Shown: piece after piece, positions 34,001 through 45,156 of the stretch
Numbering within the stretch: the stretch's first letter is position 1
Layout of the letters: each line of letters starts with the position of its first letter
Assembly (NCBI GenBank): GCA_911728455.2
Contig: OU452228.1
Coordinates: forward strand, 16,072,104 to 16,136,103
Source: Marthasterias glacialis
Taxonomy: Eukaryota > Echinodermata > Asteroidea > Forcipulatida > Asteriidae
Length of the DNA stretch: 64,000 nt
Direction of reading: 5' to 3'
The notes under the pieces: model-generated
The model's input: the letters and a program-made list of their open reading frames with translations, nothing else
The model's database searches: none
What the model was told of the DNA's origin: nothing
Position numbers and translations under genes: made by a program

Positions 34001-37000
34001 AAATTGTGGAAGTTGAAAGTACTGGACTGTCTCGTTGTAATTCTTACTTTATGGTTTGAGTCTGTCACAATTCTCTGTAATGAATTTTAAGTGACAATGT
34101 GTATCTTCAATATGAGCACAAAATGACATGAAACGAAATTACAAGAGTTAACAAAGTAGTGCAATCAGGTTTTGTCCAAATTCAGGCCTCGAATTAACCC
34201 ACGGCACCCACAGCAATTGCCGTGGTGCCCAGTGCTTTTGCCATGGTGCCCTTTGCAAAGTTCCAATACAAATTTACATTTTCCACGTAGAAGTGCCCCT
34301 TACCAGGGGAAAATCTGGTAAGAGCAGGCATGAGATTTTTCAGACTTTTGTCTGAAATCAGACCTTTTTATCTTAGAGAAGGACATCATTCAGTACAAAG
34401 AGCAATTGAGATTTCAGACCTTTCATCCAGTTTCAGACCTTTTGCCCTACTGATAATCTCATCCCTGTAAGAGAGTTCTCCCAAGGATTTTTTTAAAACT
34501 GGGACATTCTGGACCAGAATTTTGCAACTTTGGCCGAAGCATGCTTAATTAAAACAAAAGTTGTCAGAAGTTGTGTTACTTTATGTTTATGTTTGTTTTA
34601 AAAAGCTCTTCTGTGCAATCTGGATCATTTTACATGGTTTTATTTATGTTTTTTGGGCAAAATTTATCTTAAATCTAAAATGAAAATAACAAACAGGTTT
34701 TGGTTGATATCGACTGCATTTTGTGCATATCGGACCTAGAGTTGCCGTATGCTAGCCATTGTGGGGGGATAACTCTGAACACTCTTGTATTTGTTTATTT
34801 TCAGTGGCTACGTAGCTTTTTTTTTTACTGGCTACAGTTGTTGAATAGTCATGGCATGACCTTGCGCCTATTCTTGCTTGACATCTATTTGGGAAACTTA
34901 GGGAAAGTCCCTAAACAAGAACCATCTGACTCATGTTTGTTGATACTTTAACATGCATTTAAAACAAAAATCACACCTCTCACAAAGATGTTGGTTTTTT
35001 GATAAATAACAACAGTAATACAGTCCAAGATGCTTCAAAGATGCCTCTGTTTTCCTTTGTCTTTGCTTTTACATAAACATTGTGTTTTGCAAAGTCTAAT
35101 GGGACTCTAGATTTGAGTTTGTTTGTTGGGTTGTTTGTTTGTTTGTTTGTTTGTCGGGTTGTTGGGTTGTTTTTTTATTTGTTTGTTTGTTTGTTGGGTT
35201 GTTTGTTTGTTTCTTTCTGCTGGTAAATGAAACGGTAATTGCAAAATGGTTATTGTTTATTACAGGATGTAGAGAAGCTGGAAGAGTTAAATGAGACCGG
35301 ACAGCTAAGGAAGATTCTGGAAAGATTTGAGGTAAGGTCATGAAGCAGTTTACCAGAAAACAAATTTGTTTGCATGCTCTAGCAGACAAATAAGTGTAAG
35401 CAAATTATGTGGACTTCATCAAGGATCATTAGGATTTGACATTTACAATGGATTTGGATTTGTTTGTAATTCATCTGCTTACAATGAACTGCTGGCAAGT
35501 TTGTGTGCCCAGAAGTAGAAATTGTGTTCAAGGCTGCTCTGTAAGCAGAAGAAGTCACCATGCTTTTGGAAAGTGTCTTCAACTTAAAATTGAGCGAAAT
35601 TCCACTCTGTGAATTTGGATTGTCCAGCTGAGTTTCCACTTTATTTAAAAGCAAAGTACATGTACAGGCAACGTGTACATATTGGTATTTTATATGTATT
35701 TTTTAGAAATCAGTTTCAATCTAAAAGCTCACTGATTATAAAGTTTATACACTTTTCCGAGCGGCTCGTCCATGGTGGTTTGCACCACCGTAGCTGTGGC
35801 CGCCCAACGAGTCGACGCACGCGCACTTTGAATCCTCCATGCTGATTGTTACATACATGTACATGTACATGTATGCGTAGGCTGACACACTATTGTTACA
35901 TCGCGTGCGTGCAGCAGCCGTTTCTGCAGTTGGTGTAATCTACCATGGACGAGCTGCTGGGATTAGTGTATGGAAGTACCAATCTTCCAGAGAAATAGTT
36001 TTGCCTGAAATACAGTCCAAGTCAGGGAAATGGCATTTCCAAGGCCAACAAATCAGCATGTTGCCATCAAAATAAACCAGATATGTACCCACATAATATG
36101 TGCACAAAGACCCTGATAAAACCCTAGTTTGATGAAATTTTACACAGGTTTGTTGTTTGATGTGCTTACTGAAAACAGGTGGGTGGGAATGAATTAATGC
36201 CCCCGCAAAACAATGATACCTTTGTTACAAGTTGTACTGTATCGAAATCGCTCAAAAGTAAATTTATCTTGAAGTATATTTAACAGTGTCCACTTCCAAA
36301 TACAAAACAAGATATCAGCAGCAACACCTGTACTGTTGGATTGTACATGGTTTTGTGACACAAATCAAATAGTGAATACCTTATATAAATATGACCTTCA
36401 TATTACACCTTCCTATGAGGTAGGAGAGGTGTTTCACAATTAACACAGTGGTGTACATGACACCTTATCATTTTTGTATACTTGTGTTCGATCATGCGAC
36501 TTATATATTTTGCTCTTTCCAACCAAGAATAAAGCTATTGGTTAGATGTTAAAGGTTCCATCCTTGTTTAAGTAAAATCATTTCCATCTTCTAGCTTTCA
36601 ACATTCATACAACCAACAGGTGGAAATTACACAAACAAGTTTTCTGTATAGATGGTGAAAACAACAAAAACTGTTAATTGTTTGTCAGGTATTGTGTTCA
36701 CTTGCTCTTTTTTGTTTTCACAATCAAAATGAGCAGGTTATTTTGAGGTCTTTCAAAGCTATTTTCTCTACCGTATTTCAGAGGGAAATATTTCTTCGGT
36801 GGGTTAGCACAAGTGTGAAATTTTTGATCAGTGAGGTTTCAGATGAAAACTATTCACTTTATCTTTCTTGATGCCTTATTAGCGATTCTGTATTTGCCTT
36901 TAACTCTGGATAAAAGCCTTTACAAACATCCCTGATTGAGGTCCTTTATCATGGATGGTCACATCCATACAGACAAGTGAGCAATTATGTGTGCAATATG

Positions 37001-39984
37001 TTATTGCATTTCCAGCAGAAAGTGTTGCCAAAAATAACATGCCTTGACAATTCGTCAGTCGCGCCACGAATCGACGTATGGTGCTCCTCAGCCCAAATTC
37101 CGTGTTTGGAGAAAGTCACGGTTAAAATTGAACCATTTTTCAAACTGGCATTCCTGTTTATAAGCAAATCATTCGCAAAAAAAAAATAAAAGAAAAAAGA
37201 AATCAAAAACACACATAGCTCATTTAATTCGAAGTTAAAGTCTTTATGAATCATTTAATGTTCATTTAATTTTACAACCCTATCATTTTTAAAGACAGGC
37301 TTGGAATCGTTTTACGGAGGCCTTGATGCTTACATTAAATCTATGATTTTCAAATGGAAGTGTTCTTCCTCATAGAAAGCGACCTTGTGCACTCCAGGGC
37401 ATTTTTTGGCAGGCAAAATGCTACATTTGGCATAAAACACGTTTTACGTTTTGTCACTGGCGTTTCAAGTTAAGAATTGTAAGATAACAGCTGAACAACT
37501 TTTGAGATGTGTCCCCTTTTTAGTTCATATCAAAAGTTGATAAAAATGTGCTCTCCATTAGTTAAAAACCTAATACAAAAGATTATTCTATTGTCTGTCT
37601 GTGTACAAATTGTACCTGTAGGAAGTCCAGGCTCTGTGGCTCTTTTGTAAACATGTGACGTCACAGTTTACACGGTCTTTACAGTAATCAGAGCAGCGCT
37701 CGTAGTGTTTTACACCACCGCAGCTATGGCCGCCGCATGAGCGCGTGATAGGACAATAGCTCGTTAGCTATGTACCAATCAGCATAGAGGATTCACAGTG
37801 TGTGTGTGCGTTGACGCGCGTGTGGCGGCCATAGCTGTGACGGTGTAAACGCCCATGCTAGGATAAGTCAATACAATGTTTAAACAGCTGTAGAGTTGTT
37901 TGTTTTAAGGTAGGTTTGTCTACATAGTGTACATTAATATCCTTATCGTACTCGTACACTGATGATGATAGACAATCATCAGTTTATGGCCTTGTGTGTT
38001 ACTGTCAAGTCTGTTTTGTAGTGCTCTAGAGATCTGATCATGCGGCCGGATGCAGACCCTCCCAAACCTTCCGGAATATCAGGAATAAATCTATCTGCTC
38101 ATCTTGATAATCTGTCTAATCTCTAGTCTTCACAGGGCCTTCAAAATTGGCAATGTTTTCAAAGCTTAAAAAGCTAAAAGAAGGAGGAGGGTGGGGTGGG
38201 GGTGGGGTGTGGGTGTGGGGGGGGGAGGCAGCAAGGTAATTTAGTACGTACAAAGGATTTGAAAATACAGAAATTTCTAAAACTTTGCCCAAATTGTTCC
38301 TATCCAAAAAAATGTATTGAAAAAAATGTGTTCAATACGTTTACAAGTAAATGACGATTAAGCAGGGTGTTCATATTCAAAATAGGGTGTCTGAAAGATG
38401 CCTACATGCACAGGTATGCCCTTCTGGCTAAAACTGCCTTTTTTCCAACCTTTTTTTTTAATACAAATATTTCATTCTTCTTTTGGGCTCAGACGTGTGA
38501 CGGTGCGGTATCAAATTTTCAGAATGTGTTTGAAATAAAGCTTAGGAAAACAAAACAAAAACCTGAATTTTTGTCGGCATAATTAACACTTGTTTCTGTC
38601 TGTGTCACGATGCAGGCCAAAAATAACATTTGAAATCCTTTTACATGTTTTAGGGTATGTTTTTGGGGGAAACTTACATTATATTCTGTTCACTCTAAAA
38701 GTAATTTGTGGATTAGAGTTGGCTATATTAGGATCCTGCCAAATGTACTAATTCGATTTTTTTTTAGGCCTGACTGATTTCCATTTTAATACCACATTGT
38801 ATTGTTAATGGTACTAAAGGTGCATTTCAGCAAGTCGGTCCTTGTATGTGTTCAGTCGTGGATGTTGTTTTAAAACAAATACACCCAGAACACAGAATGT
38901 AGAGTTAGCTCTTTACTGATCTTGTACACGTACGTACATGCATTTGGCATGCTTTATAATTCTTTGTTGACAAAGGGAAAGGGTAGATGATTCAAAGATG
39001 GTCCTCACATCGCTGGTTTCCATTCCGCTGTTCAAAGTTGCATTATGGATACATAAGAAATGTACATACAGTTGCACCATACTTTTGATTACATGTGCAC
39101 CGTGCTTTTGATTACATGTGCACGCTTATACTTTTTTTTCTTTTTAAAGAGAAAACACATTTTTTTTTGTTGGCGATTTTGTACGATGTAAAGTTTTCAG
39201 TTTACATCCATGTACATATGTTTGATTCTGCTCAATCAAAATGAGGATTGTGTATTGGGTGACAATATTCTTGACTATGGCAGTTCAGACTGAATTGTAA
39301 GTTGTGGCAATTAAAACTTGTCATTTTGTGGTGTTCATATTGTAGTCCTTTCAAGTCAACCAGAACTATTTAAAAGAGGCACCACCATGACCAAAGCTAG
39401 GGTAGTTGTGGGTAGTATGCCTCCTGCCCTCCATAACTCCCATGGAATCCCAATGCTGGCTTTGTATCAAAACATTGTTAAACTGTTTGAGCCTTTTCTG
39501 AAAGTTAATATTGTTGCATTACTGTCCTAGGTCAATTAAAGTAAACTTCCAAATTTCATGGCAAGTTTTTGAAACAAATTGTACTGCAGATAAATCTATA
39601 GGACTGAAACTTGAGACCAGATCAAAAGGAAGTCTGTTATTAAAAATATATGTATATTATTGGGCCTATTATTGTTATTGTTGTTAATATTGTTATTGTT
39701 GTTAGTACTGTTGTTATTATTATTATTTGTTATTATTATTTTTGGGGGAGAAGGAAGAACAGCCACAATAATTAGATTCATTGATTTGTTTTGACAATTT
39801 GCAGAAGTTTGTGCCGATGTCCGACTGCAGGGAATGCGGCGGATTTCGTTATGTCCCCTGCCGCGTCTGCAGCGGCAGCAAGAAGTCACTCAACCGCAAC
39901 AACTTCACCGACCAGTTCCACGCTCTGCGCTGCTCTTACTGCGACGAGAACGGCCTACAGAAATGCTCACTGTGCAATAAATGA
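24412..39984 (+). CDS. GRXCR1: Glutaredoxin domain-containing cysteine-rich protein (GRXCR1-like), four exons
   Basis: Joined exons 24412-25056, 32759-33001, 35266-35331 and 39805-39984 give 377 residues. Junctions are all GT..AG and phase 0. Residues 1-215 are a low-complexity, Ser/Asn/Gln-rich N-terminus without clear domains. The glutaredoxin-like domain (about 226-318) starts KIIIYTTSMRIVRQTFEDC; the usual CPYC active site is replaced, as in vertebrate GRXCR1. LPIVFIDGELVG is the cis-proline and glutathione-site region. The C-terminus has four CxxC pairs (326/329, 337/340, 361/364, 372/375), a DnaJ-like zinc finger, ending ENGLQKCSLCNK. Mammalian GRXCR1 is needed for stereocilia growth in hair cells and is a deafness gene; the role in an invertebrate is unknown. 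Human GRXCR1 is 290 residues; the extra length is at the N-terminus. GRXCR2 is less likely because the glutaredoxin core is intact. Confidence 0.9.
25621..25747. mobile_element. Small MITE in intron 1
   Basis: TTAAAGACGCCCACTCGTCA at the left faces GACGAGCAGGTGTCTTTAA at the right. The 127-bp unit also has internal near-repeats of GCACGAC/GCACGCG and GTGCCACA. Confidence 0.65.
29263..29779. mobile_element. Half-kilobase foldback element in intron 1
   Basis: The left arm (29263-29477) and right arm (29576-29779) are inverted copies over about 200 bp with few mismatches, for example AGTATTAATGCTTTTATGTT against AACATAAAAGCATTAATACT, and GCTGGATTCTCAACGTGACA against TGTCACGTTGAGAATCCAGC. The loop is under 100 bp. 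Nothing coding. Confidence 0.85.
31101..31515. mobile_element. Element with AGGGCTCGA inverted ends in intron 1
   Basis: It begins AGGGCTCGA followed 8 bases later by GTAAAATT, and ends GTAAAATTCGAGCCCT. The interior has paired-looking blocks (GACCAGAA, ACTGGCC) but no coding frame. A related TCGAATT-type end appears at 34187. Confidence 0.55.
32759..33001 (+). CDS. GRXCR1: GRXCR1-like exon 2 (glutaredoxin core)
   Basis: It begins AAAGCC after a TTGCAG acceptor and ends GTCGGG at a GTGAGT donor, 81 codons in phase 0. It codes most of the glutaredoxin-like fold: the IIIYTTSMRIVRQTFEDC strand and helix, the FQNHRVRFEERDL segment and LPIVFIDGELVG. GC content is higher than in the introns on either side. 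Confidence 0.9.
33237..33580 (-). pseudogene. LINE C-terminal remnant in intron 2
   Basis: Minus-strand translation reads a WWNSLPVSCFPAGYNLSQFK segment preceded by SASFFSPPTASLW in the frame 33491-33237. The 'WN.LP...F...Y.L..FK..V..FL' pattern is the tail of many LINE polyproteins. The upstream part is frame-disrupted. Confidence 0.55.
35105..35215. repeat. GTTT microsatellite
   Basis: Imperfect repeats of TTTG interspersed with GGGTTG, about 110 bp, ending roughly 50 bases before the acceptor of exon 3. Confidence 0.9.
35266..35331 (+). CDS. GRXCR1: GRXCR1-like exon 3
   Basis: A 66-base exon codes DVEKLEELNETGQLRKILER plus FE. It follows a TTACAG acceptor and ends at GTAAGG. In GRXCR1 the matching segment is the last glutaredoxin helices (an 'EK...NE.G.L..LL' pattern of the same length). 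Both borders are phase 0. Confidence 0.88.
35640..36160. mobile_element. Copy of the GGTAGAATACAGG family, split by a younger element
   Basis: The left part has AAGCTCACTGATTATAAAGT. The right part has GTACCAATCTTCCAGAGAAA and CCTGAAATACAGTCCAAGTC, which follow each other directly in the copy at 43409-43782. Between them sits the element 35757-35958. Confidence 0.65.
35757..35958. mobile_element. CCACCGCAGCTATGG family, copy 2 (nested)
   Basis: The left end GCGGCTCGTCCATGG and the right end CCATGGACGAGCTGCTGG are inverted copies. Inside are CACCACCGTAGCTGTGGC and ACTTTGAATCCTCCATGCTG. At about 200 bp it looks like the most complete copy in the window. Confidence 0.7.
37690..37868. mobile_element. 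CCACCGCAGCTATGG family, copy 3 (hairpin form)
   Basis: TTACACCACCGCAGCTATGG at the left faces CCATAGCTGTGACGGTGTAA at the right, and GCGCTCGT faces the CATGC end less well. Inside lie CAATCAGCATAGAGGATTCA and a GTGTGTGCGTTGACGCGCG stretch, the inverted form of the core in the other copies. Confidence 0.65.
39655..39752. repeat. TTA/TTG microsatellite
   Basis: Imperfect TTATTGTTGTTA repeats about 50 bp before the exon 4 acceptor. They create an Asn-rich minus-strand frame that is not a gene. Confidence 0.85.
39805..39984 (+). CDS. GRXCR1: GRXCR1-like exon 4 (cysteine-rich C-terminus)
   Basis: After a TTTGCAG acceptor it codes 59 residues and a TGA. The CRECGGF..VPCRVCSGSK and RCSYCDENGLQKCSLCNK motifs form four CxxC pairs and are the most diagnostic part of the gene. 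It is GC-rich compared with its surroundings. Confidence 0.92.
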   Translation, partial: KFVPMSDCRECGGFRYVPCRVCSGSKKSLNRNNFTDQFHALRCSYCDENGLQKCSLCNK

Positions 39985-40764
39985 GGGAAGGTTACCATAG
40001 CAACAGCTGTCTGCGCTACGTAGTGATTGCAGTTGGGAAAGCTCTGCTGTAGTAGACAGTGTACTATGAATGACTACATTACATTAACATTGCAACCCTA
40101 TTGATAAACTTGTCCTACATCCCATTCTATTGTAGTTGTGTTTCCGAAGCTCCCCAAGTGTAACTAGAGTTGAATAGATTAAAATGAAATAATACAGTGT
40201 ACATGCACATGGCTTTGTTTGCTCTAGATCGTCTGTGTTTTCATATCAAACTGATTCTTGCTAAAAATTGCTCAATGTTTGCTTAACATTTCACAAGTAA
40301 AAAATTACTGCCCTTTCACACAAAGCTTATTTTGTAATATTTCGCAAACATTGAGATCATTTCACAAGGATTGGGTTTTTATCATCGTGTGAACAGGGCT
40401 TAAGTATAGCAAAAGGTGCACAGTATAAGTGACTTCAAGATGATGTGGTTTTGATTTGCAGTAATGCCAATGTGATATTATCTACTTTTCGCCTAGTAGA
40501 ATTTAGTTCTGCTACAAGAGCTTGTCCCACTATTTATCTACTGCTGTGGAGAAGGTTGGGGATCCTAGGGGGAATTCAGTTTTTGCTTAGTGCATTTGGG
40601 CGACTTCTCATACTTATCTTCACCATCTCCGAGTGAGAAGATTTTGACTCAAGCTTTTGGACTACATTCTGCTTTATTCATCGTCAGACACCCTTGTTCC
40701 CTAATCTACTCCACTGCAGTACATGTAGATCATGACAATAGTTGGACAAGCCGATTCAGAACCG
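39985..40764 (+). other. Probable 3' UTR of the GRXCR1-like gene and following DNA
   Basis: No further coding sequence is visible. I found no canonical AATAAA in the first few hundred bases; AATAAA at 40929 lies in the tail of a SINE and is an uncertain candidate for the polyadenylation signal. Confidence 0.4.
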
Positions 40765-40940
40765 AATTCAACTTATTGGTAAGACATCTGCTCGGGAATG
40801 GTGGGTAATCGTGGGTTCGAATCCCACTGAGTGGTGTGTACACTGTAGTGACGCTGAGTATACAGTGCTCATCACACATCACTGTGAGGTAAAAATAATG
40901 CTGTCTGGGAATGTTGTTAAAACATTCAAATAAAACTGAA
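40765..40940 (+). mobile_element. tRNA-derived SINE
   Basis: An A-box-like TTGGTAAGACATCTGCTCGG at 40773 and a B-box GGTTCGAATCC at 40814-40824 give the tRNA-like head. The body AGTATACAGTGCTCATCACA is a relative of the SINE tail at 5046. The 3' end is A-rich with AATAAA. Confidence 0.75.
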
Positions 40941-42256
40941 ATTATCGCTGTTTAGTTCAGAGAAAAAATCCGAGCAAGGATATTGATAATAATGTCCAAG
41001 ACCATTATCAATTTTCACTGATTAATGCAAAACAGAACGGGTTGTTTCTCAGCCTTAATTTCAAATCACCTGTAAATTAGTATTTTTGTAAAATGGAGCC
41101 CAACTGGCCCTGGTATATTATGAACTAAGGCAGATAATATTCCAAAGGCTGTTTTGTTGAATGTTTAGAAATTGAACTTTGTTGTAAATATTGGAAGACT
41201 TTGCTGCAATTGTCCTCGTACTTTTACGTGTATTTCACCATAGGCAGTGCAAGCGAGTTAAGACTTGCGTGTGATGCACACGCAAGCCTACTGGCATCCC
41301 AGCTTAGGGCCGAAAAACGCTGGAGCGGGATGCACGTACACAGATGACCTAATAGTTGGCTGTCGATGCTGATTTGCAGTATTTACACATGACAAGCGGC
41401 CTGTCCGATTTCCACAATGCACCATTGTTACTGAGCCGTGTATTTTCCATTTTAGTTCCATGGTCATCCCCAGCTACACTCATAATTGCTGGCATGTACA
41501 TGTACATGTACATGTACATGTACATGCACATGTACATGTACATGTACATGCACACGCTTTTCATAAAAGCCCCGTCATCTTATCGTAGTTAAGTGGTTCG
41601 GAGGGCATTACGTCCACCGACTGGCTGACAACTTAATTGCTTTTTTTTTTTATATTATGTAAGTCGTTGGTGGAGATATGTAGGTTGCATTGCAAAAACA
41701 AGTGTATTCTACTACGGTGGTGTTGTGCAGTTTGACAGTTGTTAAAAACATTTCAAGCACATTGGCCAAAAAAAAAAAAAAAAAAAATCCAATTAGTTTC
41801 AATTTCAGCAGGTTGTTCAAAGGAATGCTTTATTTAAACATAATGCTCGTTTTGGAAAGGAATTCAGGTATGCATGTACATGAGGTAAAAACATGTTGGT
41901 ATGGTTTGGCCTGGAGCAGTGTAGGGTTGATAGTGGTTTAAGAATTCCAAAATTGCCTACTGCCAAGTGCCCAGGGACTTATTCTTATAAAAGTGCCGGC
42001 AGAAAAATGTATTTGCCGTGCAAAAGATAGCGTGTAACCAGTCAGAAAAACAATGAAAGTGATATGATATTTTGGCTGGTAATCCAGTTCTCCAAAGCAG
42101 GATTTATCTGTAAAAGTTTAGCATATTTATGTGATTGGAAGATGTGTGACATTTTAACCCTGTACGTGTATGTTGTAAAGTTGATTCTGACTTTTGTTAC
42201 TATTAATTTGTTTATCGTTCTAAGCATAATAAGATATTATTGTGGACAAGATACAT
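40941..42256. other. Non-coding with a TGTACA microsatellite
   Basis: No gene is visible. An ACATGT tract spans about 41494-41552. A small hairpin CTTGCGTGTG/CACACGCAAG lies at 41263-41286. An A run lies at 41769-41787. Confidence 0.6.
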
Positions 42257-42592
42257 GTAAGTCTCTTTCACACTAGTATGAGACCTGTTCCTTTACATAG
42301 CACCATGTAATGGTTTACAAGGTGCTGTGGCGCAATCTACAGCCGACCAAACTAGGAACACCGAGGCTAACCCCTTCTCTTTGCGATAAGTGCACTGGGT
42401 TCTTTTACGCGCATAACACAACACACGGGACCTACGGCTTTACATCCCATTCGAAGGACACGACAATAATGGTTAAGTGTCTTGCTTAAGGACGCAAGTT
42501 TCACGACCGGGACTCGAACCCACACTTTGCTGATCAGAAACATCAGAACTTGACTCCGGTGTTCTTATCCACTCGACCAAGTCACACCACAA
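42257..42592 (-). mobile_element. tRNA-derived SINE, near-duplicate of 50445-50777
   Basis: On the minus strand the head has an A-box-like TTGGTCGAGTGG (near 42579) and a B-box GGTTCGAGTCC (42520-42510). The body contains ACTTAACCATTATTGTCG, AAGAACCCAGTGCACTTATC and ACCTTGTAAACCATTACATG. The copy at 50445-50777 matches over its whole length, including the tail ACATGTAAGTCTCTTTCA. Confidence 0.8.
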
Positions 42593-43310
42593 TTAAACTG
42601 CTTTCAGAATACCAATCGATTACAATTCCATGTATGGTCTAATTTACTGCTTTACCAGCCGATATGACCTGTTGCATTTGCACAAATTTGTAATGGCCCC
42701 CATTTTTAGCCCCATAGAAGAGTCTTGATCAAGGCTTTTGAGAATGGCCTTGCCAGAGTCAAGCACGAGGCCATTGCCACTTGCATGACTTATTGCATTT
42801 AAGTGAAATACCCATGCCTTACCAGTCTGAGACATGTCTTTCTACTCCCCAATGTTTTGTTGGTTTCTATGATTTTACTGATAATCTGTTTTAAGGGGGT
42901 AGGTAATGTACTTGCCTATAAATGTATTACTAATATTATTATTTTGTAACCACATTGTATAGAATGAGTTAATATTTTTTTTAATGTTGTGTGAATTAAC
43001 TAAGTATGACGTTCTCTCTGGAATAGTGTAATGTTTAGAGCAGTAGATTGGATGAAATATTTACTTCTAAAACCAGGGTGCTTCTTCGTATAAATGCACT
43101 GTGAGTCACAGCAGACAGTTGCTGTGATTTTGATGCTCTCTCATTAAAGAATTGTTTCGTGCCGTTGAAAAGTTTGCAGTATTTGTTCAAGTCCGAAAAT
43201 TGGAAACAATTATGACTTCATCATTTATGTGTGAGAAATTAGCTGCGCAAATGCATTTATAGCCTGTGCGTATTCGAGCATTGAGACGAGGGCACAATTT
43301 CACGGCGCTG
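42593..43310. other. Non-coding
   Basis: AT-rich sequence. I see no gene or clear repeat here, except a weak inverted match between GGCCCCCATTTTTAG near 42693 and GAGGCCATTGCC near 42768. Confidence 0.4.
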
Positions 43311-43391
43311 CTTACCGTATAATTCTGCGCTTGCGCTGCCCTGCAAAGCGCATGATTCTCTGGTCCATAAGCGCAGAATTCCTCCGTAATT
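43311..43391. mobile_element. Short inverted-repeat element
   Basis: TTACCGTATAATTCTGCGCTT at the left faces AAGCGCAGAATTCCTCCGTAA at the right. A GGCGCTGCTTACCG context resembles the ends of the element at 17265-17797. Confidence 0.55.
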
Positions 43392-43408
43392 AGTACATTG
43401 TACCATGT

Positions 43409-43782
43409 TAAAGGTAGAATACAGGATTGGTATTCATAGAAAAAAAAGGTTGTTTTTTTATTAGTGTCTGTCTGAAAGCTTACTGATTATGAAGTTCGAA
43501 CCAGTACCAATCTTCCATAGAAATATTCTGTCTGAAATACAGTCAACGTCAAGAAAATAGAATTAGAAGACCCCAATTTTAATTTCGGTTTGAACAATCA
43601 AAGTTAAGGACAATATTTTTACATACTGAAAAGTGTGCTTGATTTTTCAGTATTTACTCCTGACTCAGGTTACAGATTGAGCCCAAATTTTCACAGGTTT
43701 GCTTTTTCATGTAGATATATTGAATCACACAAAGTACGAACACTGGACTATCAGCTGTACCAATCCTATATTTTACCAGTAA
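43409..43782. mobile_element. Dispersed terminal-inverted-repeat family, copy 2
   Basis: The left end is TTAAAGGTAGAATACAGGAT and the right end is CAATCCTATATTTTACC, imperfect inverted copies. The interior aligns with 18819-19209 (TTACTGATTATGAAGTTCG, AGATTGAGCCCAAATTTTCA). Confidence 0.78.
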
Positions 43783-44920
43783 TGTGTGCGATTTGGTTGA
43801 CTTCACATGTTCAAGCAATAAACCAGGGAATCCTATGATATTTAAATTGAATTCATGTGACATCACTTGACAACAAACTTACTTTGTGTTTGTGTGAAGA
43901 GTGCATTTGGTGCTTGATATGTGGCAGGGTGTACCCCCCCCCTCCTATTGTGTCTTCATTGTGTTCTGGGAATCTCTGGAATTCTTTTGAGGATTTCAGG
44001 GGAGGGGTGCTTCTGTACAAGAGGGGAAGAGTGTGTTAGAGAATGGGAACTTTTTTTTTTTTTGGGGGGGGGGCGGCCTCCCTCTGCCACATATCGAGCA
44101 TGATATAGAAGAGTGAACCCAATGTTTACATGTATAGTGTCTTTCATAATATAGAATGTAGAAATATTTTTAATCTTAAAGTAACATTGACTAAACTAAT
44201 TTGTACAGAGAGTACCTTAAGAGATCTCATTCAGTCTTTCAGTAATTCATACTTTAGAGTAAGAAAATGTATTCAGATTTTGTGTGTATATATCGCCCAA
44301 GGTTCAGTTTAAAGAGGATATTAATATTAGTCTTGATGTAAGACTTAATGTCAAAGAAAGGATAATATTATATTGAAACATTAGATTACCACCATATTTT
44401 TCAATCAGATTTTGGATATTAAAGAAATCTTAAACTACAATTTTGGGTAATTGGAAGTTTTTTTAATTAAGAGTAAATTGTATTTTTGTCGGTGGTTATT
44501 ATATTTATAAGTCAAGGTGGTGCCAGTGTCAGTTAAAGTATTTTAAATGATCTCTGCTTCTGGACAGACGATAGTTGTACACCTTTTTTTTAAGACAGAT
44601 GAAGATTAAGTAGAAAGCATTTATTCTTGACAAAGTATGCACGTAAACAAACAAATGTTGTCACTTCTGCTATGACATTACATGTTTTCTTATAAAATAT
44701 GCAAAATTTTCTTTGACGTTTTAAGTCAGAACACCTTTTTTCAAAAGAGGTACAAAACACCCACGTACATGTACTTGCACTTCAAAGGTAGGAAAATGAT
44801 GTCTATATGAACAGAGTTTTTTGCAAAAAGGTAGAAAAATTATGTAAGTATGAAAAGAGAGTACGGTATTAATTTGTTTAGTTTTTTAAAAGAGTATCTA
44901 ATGTGGTAAAGAGAGCATTG
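43783..44920. other. Non-coding
   Basis: AT-rich. C- and G-runs at 43927-43935 and 44053-44074. No gene is supported. Confidence 0.4.
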
Positions 44921-45156
44921 TATAGATGGATTGCACATGACGTCAACAATGAGAAAAATCAGCCATCTTTGATGACAACGACTGCACTGTGCATTGCTAG
45001 TAAATACTGCACGCGGCATGCGTGCGTTTCATAAGCACCTTCCATGATTGGTTGGTAAGAAACTCAAGCTAGCATTGAAATTTACAGAGCTTGATGCGGC
45101 TATAGGCCAAAATAGAAACTGTCATCAAAGATGGAGTCTATTGCAACACATCTATA
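44921..45156. mobile_element. MITE-like inverted-repeat element
   Basis: TATAGATGGATTGCA at the left faces TTGCAACACATCTATA at the right, and AGCCATCTTTGATGACA faces TGTCATCAAAGATGGAG further in. The 236-bp element has no coding frame. Confidence 0.7.

Larger units (their letters stand above)
33002..35265 (+). other. Intron 2 of the GRXCR1-like gene
   Basis: The 2.3-kb intron starts GTGAGT and ends TTTATTACAG. It carries a LINE remnant (33237-33580), a degenerate repeat-like region near 34187-34480 rich in 'ggtgccc' and 'tttcagac', and a GTTT microsatellite (35105-35215). Confidence 0.75.
35332..39804 (+). other. Intron 3 of the GRXCR1-like gene
   Basis: The 4.5-kb intron holds a repeat with a nested element (35640-36160), a hairpin-forming member of the CCACCGCAGCTATGG family (37690-37868), a G-rich tract at 38187-38228 and a TTA/TTG microsatellite (39660-39750) just before exon 4. 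Confidence 0.75.

Noticed and set aside
42510..42580. tRNA gene candidates at SINE heads (also 4869, 40814, 59304, 60890)
   Set aside because: A- and B-boxes are present but the cloverleaf stems are not, and each continues into a SINE body.
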